Part shown: positions 15,001 through 30,000 of the stretch, piece by piece
Layout of the letters: every line of letters starts with the position of its first letter
Numbering within the stretch: position 1 is the stretch's first letter
NCBI GenBank assembly: GCA_949987565.1
Contig: OX465103.1
Span: forward strand, 1,789,045 to 1,853,044
DNA: 64,000 nucleotides
Reading direction: 5' to 3'
Source: Luidia sarsii
Taxonomy: Eukaryota; Echinodermata; Asteroidea; Paxillosida; Luidiidae
The notes under the pieces: model-generated
Seen by the model: only the letters and a program-made list of their open reading frames with translations
Told to the model about the DNA's origin: nothing
The model's database searches: none
Program-made: the position numbers and the translations under genes

Positions 15001-18000
15001 GCTCCAGTCGAACCAACCGAGGCTCCAGTCGAACCCACTGAGGCTCCAATTGAACCCACCGAGGCTCCAGTCGTTCCTACCATGGCTCCAGTCGAACCAA
15101 CTGAGGCTCCAGTCGAACCAACCGATGCTCCAGTCGAACCAACTGAGGCTCCAATTGAGCCAACCGAGGCTCCAGTCGTACCTACCGATGCTCCAGTTGA
15201 ACCAACTGAGGCTCCAGATGAGCCGACCGAGGCTCCAGTTATACCTACTGAGGCTCCAGTGGAACCGACCGAGGCTCCAGTCGTACCTACCGAGGCTCCA
15301 GTCGAACAAACTGAGGCTCCAGTCGAACCAACTGAGGCTCCAATTGAGCCAACCGAGGCTCCAGTCGTACCTACCGAGGCTCCAGTGGAACCGACCGAGG
15401 CTCCAGTCGTACCTACCGAGGCTCCAGTCGAACCAACCGATGCTCCAGTCGAACCAACTGAGGCTCCAATTGAGCCAACCGAGGCTCTAGTCGTACCTAC
15501 CGAGGCTCCAGTCGAACCGACCGAGGCTCCAGTCGTACCTTCCGAGGCTCCAGTCGAACCAACTGAGGCTCCAGTTGAACCAACCGAGGCTCCAGTTGAG
15601 CCGACCGAGGCTCCAGTCGTACCAACCGAGGCTCCAGTTGAACCAACTGAGGGTCCAATTGAGCCCACCGAGGCTCCAGTCATACCTACCGAGGCTCCAG
15701 TCAAACCGACCGAGGCTCCAGTCATACCTACCGAGGCTCCAGTCGAACCAACTGAGGCTCCTGTCGAGCCGACCGAAGCTCCAGTCGAACCAACTGAGGC
15801 TCCAGTTGAGCCGACCGAGGCTCCAGTCGTACCTACCGAGGCTCCAGTCGAACCAACTGAGGCTCCAGTCGAACCAACCGAGGCTCCAGTTTTACCTACC
15901 GAGGCTCCAGTTGAGCCGACCGAGGCTCCAGTCATACCTACTGAGGCTCCAATCGAACCCACTGAGGCTCCTGTTGAGCCAACCGAGGCTCCAGTCGAGC
16001 CAACTGAGGCTCCAGTCGAACCAACTGAGGCTCCAGTCGAACCAACTGAGGCTCCAATTGAGCCAACAGAGGCTCCAGTCGTACCTACCGAGGCTCCAGT
16101 GGAACCGACCGAGGCTCCAGTCGTACCTACCGAGGCTCCAGTCGAACCAACCGATGCTCCAGTCGTACCTACCGAGGCTCCAGTCGAACCGACCGAGGCT
16201 CCAGTCGAACCAACTGAGGCTCCAGTTGAACCAACCGATGCTCCAGTTGAACCAACTGAGGCTCCAGTTGAGCCGACCGAGGCTCCAGTCATACCTACCG
16301 AGGCTCCAGTGGAACCGACCGAGGCTCCAGTCGTACCTACCGAGGCTCCAGTCGAACCAACTGAGGCTCCAATTGAACCTACCGAGGCTCCAGTCGTACC
16401 TACCGAGGCTCCAGTCGAACCAACTGAGGCTCCAGTCGAACCAACCGATGCTCCAGTCGAACCAACTGAGGCTCCAATTGAGCCAACCGAGGCTCCAGTC
16501 GTACCTACCGATGCTCCAGTTGAACCAACTGAGGCTCCAGATGAGCCGACCGAGGCTCCAGTTATACCTACCGAGGCTCCAGTGGAACCGACCGAGGCTC
16601 CAGTCGTACCTACCGAGGCTCCAGTCGAACAAACTGAGGCTCCAGTCGAACCAACTGAGGCTCCAATTGAGCCAACCGAGGCTCCAGTCGTACCTACCGA
16701 GGCTCCAGTGGAACCGACCGAGGCTCCAGTCGTACCTACCGAGGCTCCAGTCGAACCAACCGATGCTCCAGTCGAACCAACTGAGGCTCCAATTGAGCCA
16801 ACCGAGGCTCCAGTCGTACCTACCGAGGCTCCAGTCGAACCGACCGAGGCTCCAGTCGTACCTTCCGAGGCTCCAGTCGAACCAACTGAGGCTCCAGTTG
16901 AACCAACCGAGGCTCCAGTTGAGCCGACCGAGGCTCCAGTCGTACCAACCGAGGCTCCAGTTGAACCGACCGAGGCTCCAGTTGAGCCGACCGAAGCTCC
17001 AGTCATACCTACCGAGGCTCCAGTCGTACCTACCGAGGCTTCAGTCGAACCAACTGAGGCTCCAGTTGAACCAACCGAGGCTCCAGTTGAGCCGACCGAG
17101 GCTCCAGTCATACCTACCGAGGCTCCAGTCGTACCTACCGAGGCTCCAGTCGAACCGACCGAGGCTCCAGTCGTACCTACCGAGGCTCCAGTAGAACCAA
17201 CTGAGGCTCCAGTCGAACCAACCGAGGCTCCAGTCGAACCCACTGAGGCTCCTATCGAGCTGACTGAGGCTCCAGTCATACCTACCGAGGCTCCAGTGGA
17301 ACCAACTGAGGCTCCAATTGAGCCAACTGAGGCTCCAGTCGAACCAACCGAGGCTCCAGTCGAACCAACCGAGGCTCCAGTTGAACCAACTGAGGCTCCA
17401 GTTGAGCCGACCGAGGCTCCAGTCATACCTACCGAGGCTCCAGTGGAACCGACCGAGGCTCCAGTCGTACCTACCGAGGCTCCAGTCGAACCAACTGAGG
17501 CTCCAATTGAACCTACCGAGGCTCCAGTCGTACCTACCGAGGCTCCAGTCGAACCAACTGAGGCTCCAGTCGAACCAACCGATGCTCCAGTCGAACCAAC
17601 TGAGGCTCCAATTGAGCCAACCGAGGCTCCAGTCGTACCTACCGATGCTCCAGTTGAACCAACTGAGGCTCCAGATGAGCCGACCGAGGCTCCAGTTATA
17701 CCTACCGAGGCTCCAGTGGAACCGACCGAGGCTCCAGTCGTACCTACCGAGGCTCCAGTCGAACAAACTGAGGCTCCAGTCGAACCAACTGAGGCTCCAA
17801 TTGAGCCAACCGAGGCTCCAGTCGTACCTACCGAGGCTCCAGTGGAACCGACCGAGGCTCCAGTCGTACCTACCGAGGCTCCAGTCGAACCAACCGATGC
17901 TCCAGTCGAACCAACTGAGGCTCCAATTGAGCCAACCGAGGCTCCAGTCGTACCTACCGAGGCTCCAGTCGAACCGACCGAGGCTCCAGTCGTACCTTCC

Positions 18001-21000
18001 GAGGCTCCAGTCGAACCAACTGAGGCTCCAGTTGAACCAACCGAGGCTCCAGTTGAGCCGACCGAGGCTCCAGTCGTACCAACCGAGGCTCCAGTTGAAC
18101 CGACCGAGGCTCCAGTTGAGCCGACCGAGGCTCCAGTCATACCTACCGAGGCTCCAGTCGTACCTACCGAGGCTTCAGTCGAACCAACTGAGGCTCCAGT
18201 TGAACCAACCGAGGCTCCAGTTGAGCCGACCGAGGCTCCAGTCATACCTACCGAGGCTCCAGTCGTACCTACCGAGGCTCCAGTCGAACCGACCGAGGCT
18301 CCAGTCGTACCTACCGAGGCTCCAGTAGAACCAACTGAGGCTCCAGTCGAACCAACCGAGGCTCCAGTCGAACCCACTGAGGCTCCTATCGAGCTGACTG
18401 AGGCTCCAGTCATACCTACCGAGGCTCCAGTGGAACCAACTGAGGCTCCAATTGAGCCAACTGAGGCTCCAGTCGAACCAACCGAGGCTCCAGTCGAACC
18501 AACCGAGGCTCCAGTCGAACCCACTGAGGCTCCTATCGAGCCGACTGAGGCTCCAGTCATACCTACCGAGGCTCCAGTGGAACCTACCGAGGCTCCAGTC
18601 GTACCTACTGAGGCTCCAGTTGAACTAACTGAGGCTCCAGTCGAACCAACCGATGCTCCATTCGAACCAACTGAGGCTCCAATTGAGCCAACCGAGGCTT
18701 CAATTGAGCCAACCGAGGCTCCAGTCGTACCTACCGAGGCTCCAGTCGTACCAACTGAGGCTCCAGTCGAACCAACCGAGGCTCCAGTTGAACCAACCGA
18801 GGCTCCAGTTGAGCCGACCGAGGCTCCAGTCGTACCAACCGAGGCTCCAGTTGAACCGACCGAGGCTCCAGTCGAACCAACTGAAGCTCCAGTCGAACCA
18901 ACTGAGGCTCCAGTCGAACCAACTGAGGCTCCAGTTGAACCAACCGAGGCTCCAGTTGAGCCGACCGAGGCTCCAGTCATACCTACCGAGGCTCCAGTCG
19001 TACCTACCGAGTCTCCAGTCGAACCGACCGAGGCTCCAGTCGTATCTACCGAGGCTCCAGTCGAACCGACCGAGGCTCCAGTCGAACCAACTGAGGCTCC
19101 AGTTGAACCATCCGAGGCTCCAGTCAAACCAACCGAGGCTCCAGTCGAACCCACTGAGGCTCCTATCGAGCCGACTGAGGCTCCAGTCATACCTACCGAG
19201 GCTCCAGTGGAACCTACCGAGGCTCCAGTCGTACCTACTGAGGCTCCAGTCGAACCAACTGAGGCTCCAGTCGAACCAACCGATGCTCCAGTCGAACCAA
19301 CTGAGGCTCCAATTGAGCCCACCGAGGCTCCAGTCATACCTACCGAGGCTCCAGTTGAGCCGACCGAGGCTCCAGTCATACCTACTGAGGCTCCAATCCA
19401 ACCCACTGAGGCTCCTGTCGAACCAACTGAGGCTCCAATTGAGCCAACCGAGGCTCCAGTCGAACCAACTGAGGCTCCAGTTGAGCCAACCGAGGCTCCA
19501 GTCGTACCTACCGAGACTCCAGTCGAACCAACCGAGGCTCCAGTCGTACCTACCGATGCTCCAGTTGAACCAACTGAGGCTCCAGTCGAACCAACTGAGG
19601 CTCCAATTGAACCTACCGAGGCTCCAGTCATACCTACCGAGGCTCCAGTCGAACCAACTGAGGCTCCAGTTGAACCAACCGATGCTCCAGTCGAACCAAC
19701 TGAGGGTCCAATTGAGCCCACCGAGGCTCCAGTCATACCTACCGAGGCTCCAGTCAAACCGACCGAGGCTCCAGTCATACCTACCGAGGCTCCAGTCGAA
19801 CCAACTGAGGCTCCTGTCGAGCCGACCGAAGCTCCAGTCGAACCAACTGAGGCTCGTGTTGAGCCGACCGAGGCTCCAGTCGTACCTACCGAGGCTCCAG
19901 TCGAACCAACTGAGGCTCCAGTCGAACCAACCGAGGCTCCAGTTTTACCTACCGAGGCTCCAGTTGAGCCGACCGAGGCTCCAGTCATACCTACTGAGGC
20001 TCCAATCGAACCCACTGAGGCTCCTGTTGAGCCAACCGAGGCTCCAGTCGAGCCAACTGAGGCTCCAAACGAACCAACTGAGGCTCAAGTCGAACCAACT
20101 GAGGCTCCAATTGAGCCAACAGAGGCTCGAGTCGTACCTACCGAGGCTCCAGTGGAACCGACCGAGGCTCCAGTCGTACCTACCGAGGCTCCAGTCGAAC
20201 CAACCGATGCTCCAGTCGTACCTACCGAGGCTCCAGTCGAACCGACCGAGGCTCCAGTCGTACCAACTGAGGCTCCAGTCGAACCAACCGAGGCTCCAGT
20301 TGAACCAACCGAGGCTCCAGTTGAGCCGACCGAGGCTCCAGTCGTACCAACCGAGGCTCCAGTTGAACCGACCGAGGCTCCAGTCGAACCAACTGAAGCT
20401 CCAGTCGAACCAACTGAGGCTCCAGTTGAACCAACCGAGGCTCCAGTTGAGCCGACCGAGGCTCCAGTCATACCTACCGAGGCTCCAGTCGTACCTACCG
20501 AGTCTCCAGTCGAACCGACCGAGGCTCCAGTCGTACCTACCGAGGCTCCAGTCGAACCGACCGAGGCTCCAGTCGAACCAACTGAGGCTCCAGTTGAACC
20601 ATCCGAGGCTCCAGTCAAACCAACCGAGGCTCCAGTCGAACCCACTGAGGCTCCTATCGAGCCGACTGAGGCTCCAGTCATACCTACCGAGGCTCCAGTG
20701 GAACCTACCGAGGCTCCAGTCGTACCTACTGAGGCTCCAGTCGAACCAACTGAGGCTCCAGTCGAACCAACCGATGCTCCAGTCGAACCAACTGAGGCTC
20801 CAATTGAGCCCACCGAGGCTCCAGTCATACCTACCGAGGCTCCAGTTGAGCCGACCGAGGCTCCAGTCATACCTACTGAGGCTCCAATCCAACCCACTGA
20901 GGCTCCTGTCGAACCAACTGAGGCTCCAATTGAGCCAACCGAGGCTCCAGTCGAACCAACTGAGGCTCCAGTTGAGCCAACCGAGGCTCCAGTCGTACCT

Positions 21001-24000
21001 ACCGAGACTCCAGTCGAACCAACCGAGGCTCCAGTCGTACCTACCGATGCTCCAGTTGAACCAACTGAGGCTCCAGTCGAACCAACTGAGGCTCCAATTG
21101 AACCTACCGAGGCTCCAGTCATACCTACCGAGGCTCCAGTCGAACCAACTGAGGCTCCAGTTGAACCAACCGATGCTCCAGTCGAACCAACTGAGGGTCC
21201 AATTGAGCCCACCGAGGCTCCAGTCATACCTACCGAGGCTCCAGTCAAACCGACCGAGGCTCCAGTCATACCTACCGAGGCTCCAGTCGAACCAACTGAG
21301 GCTCCTGTCGAGCCGACCGAAGCTCCAGTCGAACCAACTGAGGCTCCAGTTGAGCCGACCGAGGCTCCAGTCGTACCTACCGAGGCTCCAGTCGAACCAA
21401 CTGAGGCTCCAGTCGAACCAACCGAGGCTCCAGTTTTACCTACCGAGGCTCCAGTTGAGCCGACCGAGGCTCCAGTCATACCTACTGAGGCTCCAATCGA
21501 ACCCACTGAGGCTCCTGTTGAGCCAACCGAGGCTCCAGTCGAGCCAACTGAGGCTCCAAACGAACCAACTGAGGCTCAAGTCGAACCAACTGAGGCTCCA
21601 ATTGAGCCAACAGAGGCTCGAGTCGTACCTACCGAGGCTCCAGTGGAACGGACCGAGGCTCCAGTCGTACCTACCGAGGCTCCAGTCGAACCAACCGATG
21701 CTCCAGTCGTACCTACCGAGGCTCCAGTCGAACCGACCGAGGCTCCAGTCGTACCAACTGAGGCTCCAGTCGAACCAACCGAGGCTCCAGTTGAACCAAC
21801 CGAGGCTCCAGTTGAGCCGACCGAGGCTCCAGTCGTACCAACCGAGGCTCCAGTTGAACCGACCGAGGCTCCAGTCGAACCAACTGAAGCTCCAGTCGAA
21901 CCAACTGAGGCTCCAGTTGAACCAACCGAGGCTCCAGTTGAGCCGACCGAGGCTCCAGTCATACCTACCGAGGCTCCAGTCGTACCTACCGAGTCTCCAG
22001 TCGAACCGACCGAGGCTCCAGTCGTACCTACCGAGGCTCCAGTCGAACCGACCGAGGCTCCAGTCGAACCAACTGAGGCTCCAGTTGAACCATCCGAGGC
22101 TCCAGTCATACCAACCGAGGCTCCAGTCGAACCCACTGAGGCTCCTATCGAGCCGACTGAGGCTCCAGTCATACCTACCGAGGCTCCAGTGGAACCTACC
22201 GAGGCTCCAGTCGTACCTACTGAGGCTCCAGTCGAACCAACTGAGGCTCCAGTCGAACCAACCGATGCTCCAGTCGAACCAACTGAGGCTCCAATTGAGC
22301 CCACCGAGGCTCCAGTCATACCTACCGAGGCTCCAGTTGAGCCGACCGAGGCTCCAGTCATACCTACTGAGGCTCCAATCCAACCCACTGAGGCTCCTGT
22401 CGAACCAACTGAGGCTCCAATTGAGCCGACCGAGGCTCCAGTCGAACCAACTGAGGCTCCAGTTGAGCCAACCGAGGCTCCAGTCGTACCTACCGAGACT
22501 CCAGTCGAACCAACCGAGGCTCCAGTCGTACCTACCGATGCTCCAGTTGAACCAACTGAGGCTCCAGTCGAACCAACTGAGGCTCCAATTGAACCTACCG
22601 AGGCTCCAGTCATACCTACCGAGGCTCCAGTCGAACCAACTGAGGCTCCAGTTGAACCAACCGATGCTCCAGTCGAACCAACTGAGGGTCCAATTGAGCC
22701 CACCGAGGCTCCAGTCATACCTACCGAGGCTCCAGTCAAACCGACCGAGGCTCCAGTCATACCTACCGAGGCTCCAGTCGAACCAACTGAGGCTCCTGTC
22801 GAGCCGACCGAAGCTCCAGTCGAACCAACTGAGGCTCCAGTTGAGCCGACCGAGGCTCCAGTCGTACCTACCGAGGCTCCAGTCGAACCAACTGAGGCTC
22901 CAGTCGAACCAACCGAGGCTCCAGTTTTACCTACCGAGGCTCCAGTTGAGCCGACCGAGGCTCCAGTCATACCTACTGAGGCTCCAATCGAACCCACTGA
23001 GGCTCCTGTTGAGCCAACCGAGGCTCCAGTCGAGCCAACTGAGGCTCCAGTCGAACCAACTGAGGCTCCAGTCGAACCAACTGAGGCTCCAATTGAGCCA
23101 ACAGAGGCTCCAGTCGTACCTACCGAGTCTCCAGTCGAACCAACCGATGCTCCAGTCGAACCAACTGAGGCTCCAATTCAGCCAACCGAGGCTCCAGTCG
23201 TACCTACCGAGGCTCCAGTCGAACCGACCGAGGCTCCAGTCGTACCTACCGAGGCTCCAGTCGAACCAACTGAGGCTCCAGTCGAACCAACCGAGGCTCC
23301 AGTTGAGCCGACCGAGGCTCCAGTTGTACCAACCGAGGCTCCAGTTGAACCGACCGAGGCTCCAGTTGAGCCGACCGAGGCTCCAGTCATACCTACCGAG
23401 GCTCCAGTCGTACCTACCGAGGCTCCAGTCGAACCAACTGAGGCTCCAGTCGAACCAACCGAGGCTCCAGTTGAACCAACCGAGGCTCCAGTTGAGCCGA
23501 CCGAGGCTCCAGTCGTACCAACCGAGGCTCCAGTTGAACCAACTGAGGCTCCAGTCGTACCTACCGAGGCTCCAGTCGAACCAACTGAGGCTCCAGTCAA
23601 ACCAACTGAGGCTCCAGTTGAACCAACCGAGGCTCCAGTTGAGCCGACCGAGGCTCCAGTCGTACCAACCGAGGCTCCAGTTGAACCGACCGAGGCTCCA
23701 GTTGAGCCGACCGAGGCTCCAGTCATACCTACCGAGGCTCCAGTCGTACCTACCGAGGCTTCAGTCGAACCAACTGAGGCTCCAGTTGAACCAACCGAGG
23801 CTCCAGTTGAGCCGACCGAGGCTCCAGTCATACCTACCGAGGCTCCAGTCGTACCTACCGAGGCTCCAGTCGAACCGACCGAGGCTCCAGTCGTACCTAC
23901 AGAGGCTCCAGTCGAACCAACTGAGGCTCCAGTCGAACCAACCGAGGCTCCAGTCGAACCCACTGAGGCTCCTATCGAGCCGACTGAGGCTCCAGTCATA

Positions 24001-27000
24001 CCTACCGAGGCTCCAGTGGAACCAACTGAGGCTCCAATTGAGCCAACTGAGGCTCCAGTCGAACCAACCAAGGCTCCAGTCGAACCAACCGAGGCTCCAG
24101 TCGAACCCACTGAGGCTCCTATCGAGCCGACTGAGGCTCCAGTCATACCTACCGAGGCTCCAGTGGAACCTACCGAGGCTCTAGTCGTACCTACTGAGGC
24201 TCCAGTTGAACCAACTGAGGCTCCAGTCGAACCAACCGATGCTCCAGTCGAACCAACTGAGGCTCCAATTGAGCCAACCGAGGCTCCAATTGAGCCAACC
24301 GAGGCTCCAGTCGTACCTACCGAGGCTCCAGTGGAACCTACCGAGGCTCTAGTCGTACCTACCGAGGCTCCAGTCGAACCAACTGAGGCTCCAATTGAGC
24401 CAACCGAGGCTCCAATTGAGCCGACTGAGGCTCCAGTCATACCTACCGAGGCTCCAGTGGAACCTACCGAGGCTCTAGTCGTACCTACCGAGGCTCCAGT
24501 CGAACCGACCGAGGCTCCAGTCGTACCTACCGAGGCTCCAGTCGAACCAACTGAGGCTCCAGTCGAACCAACCGAGGCTCCAGTCGAACCAACTGAAGCT
24601 CCAGTTGAACCAACCGAGGCTCCAGTTGAGCCGACCGAGGCTCCAGTCGTACCAACCGAGGCTCCAGTTGAACCGACCGAGGCTCCAGTCGAACCAACTG
24701 AAGCTCCAGTCGAACCAACTGAGGCTCCAGTTGAACCAACCGAGGCTCCAGTTGAGCCGACCGAGGCTCCAGTCGTACCAACCGAGGCTCCAGTTGAGCC
24801 GACCGAGGCTCCAGTCGTACCTACCGAGGCTCCAGTCGAACCAACTGAGGCTCCAGTTGAACCAACCGAGGCTCCAGTTGAGCCGACCGAGGCTCCAGTC
24901 ATACCTACCGAGGCTCCAGTCGTACCTACCGAGTCTCCAGTCGAACCGACCGAGGCTCCAGTCGTACCTACCGAGGCTCCAGTCGAACCGACCGAGGCTC
25001 CAGTCGAACCAACTGAGGCTCCAGTTGAACCATCCGAGGCTCCAGTCAAACCAACCGAGGCTCCAGTCGAACCCACTGAGGCTCCTATCGAGCCGACTGA
25101 GGCTCCAGTCATACCTACCGAGGCTCCAGTGGAACCTACCGAGGCTCCAGTCGTACCTACTGAGGCTCCAGTCGAACCAACTGAGGCTCCAGTCGAACCA
25201 ACCGATGCTCCAGTAGAACCAACTGAGGCTCCAATTGAGCCCACCGAGGCTCCAGTCATACCTACCGAGGCTCCAGTTGAGCCGACCGAGGCTCCAGTCA
25301 TACCTACTGAGGCTCCAATCCAACCCACTGAGGCTCCTGTCGAACCAACTGAGGCTCCAATTGAGCCGACCGAGGCTCCAGTCGAACCAACTGAGGCTCC
25401 AGTTGAGCCAACCGAGGCTCCAGTCGTACCTACCGAGACTCCAGTCGAACCAACCGAGGCTCCAGTCGTACCTACCGATGCTCCAGTTGAACCAACTGAC
25501 GCTCCAGTCGAACCAACTGAGGCTCCAATTGAACCTACCGAGGCTCCAGTCATACCTACCGAGGCTCCAGTCGAACCAACTGAGGCTCCAGTTGAACCAA
25601 CCGATGCTCCAGTCGAACCAACTGAGGGTCCAATTGAGCCGACCGAGGCTCCAGTCATACCTACCGAGGCTCCAGTCAAACCGACCGAGGCTCCAGTCAT
25701 ACCTACCGAGGCTCCAGTCGAACCAACTGAGGCTCCTGTCGAGCCGACCGAAGCTCCAGTCGAACCAACTGAGGCTCCAGTTGAGCTGACCGAGGCTCCA
25801 GTCGTACCTACCGAGGCTCCAGTCGAACCAACTGAGGCTCCAGTCGAACCAACCGAGGCTCCAGTTTTACCTACCGAGGCTCCAGTTGAGCCGACCGAGG
25901 CTCCAGTCATACCTACTGAGGCTCCAATCGAACCCACTGAGGCTCCTGTTGAGCCAACCGAGGCTCCAGTCGAGCCAACTGAGGCTCCAATTGAGCCAAC
26001 AGAGGCTCCAGTCGTACCTACCGAGGCTCCAGTGGAACCGACCGAGGCTCCAGTCGTACCTACCGAGGCTCCAGTCGAACCAACCGATGCTCCAGTCGAA
26101 CCAACTGAGGCTCCAATTGAGCCAACCGAGGCTCCAGTCGTACCTACCGAGGCTCCAGTCGAACCGACCGAGGCTCCAGTCGTACCTACCGAGGCTCCAG
26201 TCAAACCAACTGAGGCTCCAGTCGAACCAACCGAGGCTCCAGTTGAGCCGACCGAGGCTCCAGTCGTACCAACCGAGGCTCCAGTTGAACCGACCGAGGC
26301 TCCAGTTGAGCCGACCGAGGCTCCAGTCATACCTACCGAGGCTCCAGTCGTACCTACCGAGGCTCCAGTCGAACCAACTGAGGCTCCAGTCGAACCAACC
26401 GAGGCTCCAGTTGAACCAACCGAGGCTCCAGTTGAACCAACCGAGACTCCAGTCGTACCAACCGAGGCTCCAGTTGAACCAACCGAGGCTCCAGTCATAC
26501 CTACCGAGGCTCCAGTCGTACCTACCGAGGCTCCAGTCGAACCAACTGAGGCTCCAGTTGAACCAACCGAGGCTCCAGTTGAGCCGACCGAGGCTCCAGT
26601 CGAACCCACTGAGGCTCCTATCGAGCCGACTGAGGCTCCGGTCATACCTACCGAGGCTCCAGTGGAACCTACCGAGGCTCCAGTCGTACCTACTGAGGCT
26701 CCAGTTGAACCAACTGAGGCTCCAGTCGAACCAACCGATGCTCCAGTCGAACCAACTGAGGCTCCAATTGAACCAACCGAGGCTCCAGTTGAGCCGACCG
26801 AGGCTCCAGTCGTACCAACCGAGGCTCCAGTTGAACCGACCGAGGCTCCAGTTGAGCCGACCGAGTCTCCAGTGATACCTACCGAGGCTCCAGTCGTACC
26901 TACCGTGTCTCCAGTCGAACCGACCGAGGCTCCAGTCGAACCAACTGAAGCTCCAGTCGAACCAACTGAGGCTCCAATTGAACCAACCGAGGCTCCAGTT

Positions 27001-30000
27001 GAGCCGACCGAGGCTCCAGTCATACCTACCGAGGCTCCAGTCGTACCTACCGAGTCTCCAGTCGAACCGACCGAGGCTCCAGTCGTACCTACCGAGGCTC
27101 CAGTCGAACCGACCGAGGCTCCAGTCGAACCAACTGAGGCTCCAGTCATACCTACCGAGGCTCCAGTGGAACCTACCGAGGCTCCAGTCGTACCTACTGA
27201 GGCTCCAGTCGAACCAACTGAGGCTCCAGTCGAACCAACCGATGCTCCAGTCGAACCAACTGAGGCTCCAATTGAGCCCACCGAGGCTCCAGTCATACCT
27301 ACCGAGGCTCCAGTTGAGCCGACCGAGGCTCCAGTCATACCTACTGAGGCTCCAATCCAACCCACTGAGGCTCCTGTCGAACCAACTGAGGCTCCAGTCG
27401 AACCAACTGAGGCTCCAATTGAACCTACCGAGGCTCCAGTCATACCTACCGAGGCTCCAGTCGAACCAACTGAGGCTCCAGTTGAACCAACCGATGCTCC
27501 AGTCGAACCAACTGAGGGTCCAATTGAGCCGACCGAGGCTCCAGTCATACCTACCGAGGCTCCAGTCAAACCGACCGAGGCTCCAGTCATACCTACCGAG
27601 GCTCCAGTCGAACCAACTGAGGCTCCTGTCGAGCCGACCGAAGCTCCAGTCGAACCAACTGAGGCTCCAGTTGAGCTGACCGAGGCTCCAGTCGTACCTA
27701 CCGAGGCTCCAGTCGAACCAACTGAGGCTCCAGTCGAACCAACCGAGGCTCCAGTTTTACCTACCGAGGCTCCAGTTGAGCCGACCGAGGCTCCAGTCAT
27801 ACCTACTGAGGCTCCAATCGAACCCACTGAGGCTCCTGTTGAGCCAACCGAGGCTCCAGTCGAGCCAACTGAGGCTCCAATTGAGCCAACAGAGGCTCCA
27901 GTCGTACCTACCGAGGCTCCAGTGGAACCGACCGAGGCTCCAGTCGTACCAACCGAGGCTCCAGTCGAACCAACCGATGCTCCAGTCGAACCAACTGAGG
28001 CTCCAATTGAGCCAACCGAGGCTCCAGTCGTACCTACCGAGGCTCCAGTCGAACCGACCGAGGCTCCAGTCGTACCTACCGAGGCTCCAGTCGAACCAAC
28101 TGAGGCTCCAGTCGAACCAACCGAGGCTCCAGTTGAGCCGACCGAGGCTCCAGTCGTACCAACCGAGGCTCCAGTTGAACCGACCGAGGCTCCAGTTGAG
28201 CCGACCGAGGCTCCAGTCATACCTACCGAGGCTCCAGTCGTACCTACCGAGGCTCCAGTCGAACCAACTGAGGCTCCAGTCGAACCAACCGAGGCTCCAG
28301 TTGAACCAACCGAGGCTCCAGTTGAGCCGACCGAGGCTCCAGTCGTACCAACCGAGGCTCCAGTTGAACCAACCGAGGCTCCAGTCATACCTACCGAGGC
28401 TCCAGTCGTACCTACCGAGGCTCCAGTCGAACCAACTGAGGCTCCAGTTGAACCAACCGAGGCTCCAGTTGAGCCGACCGAGGCTCCAGTCGAACCCACT
28501 GAGGCTCCTATCGAGCCGACTGAGGCTCCGGTCATACCTACCGAGGCTCCAGTGGAACCTACCGAGGCTCCAGTCGTACCTACTGAGGCTCCAGTTGAAC
28601 CAACTGAGGCTCCAGTCGAACCAACCGATGCTCCAGTCGAACCAACTGAGGCTCCAATTGAACCAACCGAGGCTCCAGTTGAGCCGACCGAGGCTCCAGT
28701 CGTACCAACCGAGGCTCCAGTTGAACCGACCGAGGCTCCAGTTGAGCCGACCGAGTCTCCAGTCATACCTACCGAGGCTCCAGTCGTACCTACCGTGTCT
28801 CCAGTCGAACCGACCGAGGCTCCAGTCGAACCAACTGAAGCTCCAGTCGAACCAACTGAGGCTCCAATTGAACCAACCGAGGCTCCAGTTGAGCCGACCG
28901 AGGCTCCAGTCATACCTACCGAGGCTCCAGTCGTACCTACCGAGTCTCCAGTCGAACCGACCGAGGCTCCAGTCGTACCTACCGAGGCTCCAGTCGAACC
29001 GACCGAGGCTCCAGTCGAACCAACTGAGGCTCCAGTCATACCTACCGAGGCTCCAGTCGTACCTACTGAGGCTCCAGTCGAACCAACTGAGGCTCCAGTC
29101 GAACCAACCGATGCTCCAGTCGAACCAACTGAGGCTCCAATTGAGCCCACCGAGGCTCCAGTCATACCTACCGAGGCTCCAGTTGAGCCGACCGAGGCTC
29201 CAGTCATACCTACTGAGGCTCCAATCCAACCCACTGAGGCTCCTGTCGAACCAACTGAGGCTCCAGTCGAACCGACCGAGGCTCCAGTCGTACCTACCGA
29301 GGCTCCAGTCGAACCAACTGAGGCTCCAATTGAACCTACCGAGGCTCCAGTCATACCTACCGAGGCTCCAGTCGAACCAACTGAGGCTCCAGTTGAACCA
29401 ACCGATGCTCCAGTCGAACCAACTGAGGCTCCAGTTGAGCCGACCGAGGCTCCAGTCGTACCTACCGAGGCTCCAGTCGAACCAACTGAGGCTCCAGTCG
29501 AACCAACTGAGGCTCCAGTCGAACCAACCGAGGCTCCAGTTTTACCTACCGAGGCTCCAGTTGAGCCGACCGAGGCTCCAGTCATACCTACTGAGGCTCC
29601 AATCGAACCCACTGAGGCTCCTGTTGAGCCAACCGAGGCTCCAGTCGAGCCAACTGAGGCTCCAGTCGAACCAACTGAGGCTCCAGTTGAACCGACCGAT
29701 GCTCCAATTGAGCCTACGGAGGCTCCAGTCATACCTACCGAGGCTCCAGTTGAGCCGACCGAGGCTCCAGTCGAACCTACCGATGCTCCAGTCGAACCCA
29801 CTGAGGCTCCAGTCGAACCCACTGAGGCTCCTGTTCAGTCGACCAAGGCTCCAGTCTTACCTACCGATGCTCCAGTCGAACCAACTGAGTCTCCAGTCGT
29901 ACCAACCGAGGCTACAGTTGAACCAACCGATGTGCTATGTCGTATTGTTTGTAGTGTTGCAACTGATCCAGGACTTGTGTGTGGTTCGGATGGAAATACA

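Larger units (their letters stand above)
1..29931 (+). repeat. 21-bp coding tandem array (EAPVEPT heptads), about 1,420 units
   Basis: The period is 21 bp. The Glu codon that opens each heptad keeps a constant position modulo 21 over long distances: remainder 16 up to about 3.86 kb, 7 from there to 7.5 kb, and 4 from 7627 to at least 29887. The only register changes found are a 9-bp in-frame loss at about 3871 (giving EAPT) and the non-repeat island at 7519-7608. All changes preserve the reading frame. Neither strand has many stops in any frame because the unit is stop-free, so very long ghost ORFs overlap it. Confidence 0.97.

Noticed and set aside
5..29822. Very long overlapping ORFs in other frames and on the minus strand, e.g. 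minus 7587-20015 and 23178-29822
   Set aside because: They are forced by a stop-free 21-bp unit. Their residues vary where the Kazal-ending plus frame changes only silently, and none ends in a recognisable domain.
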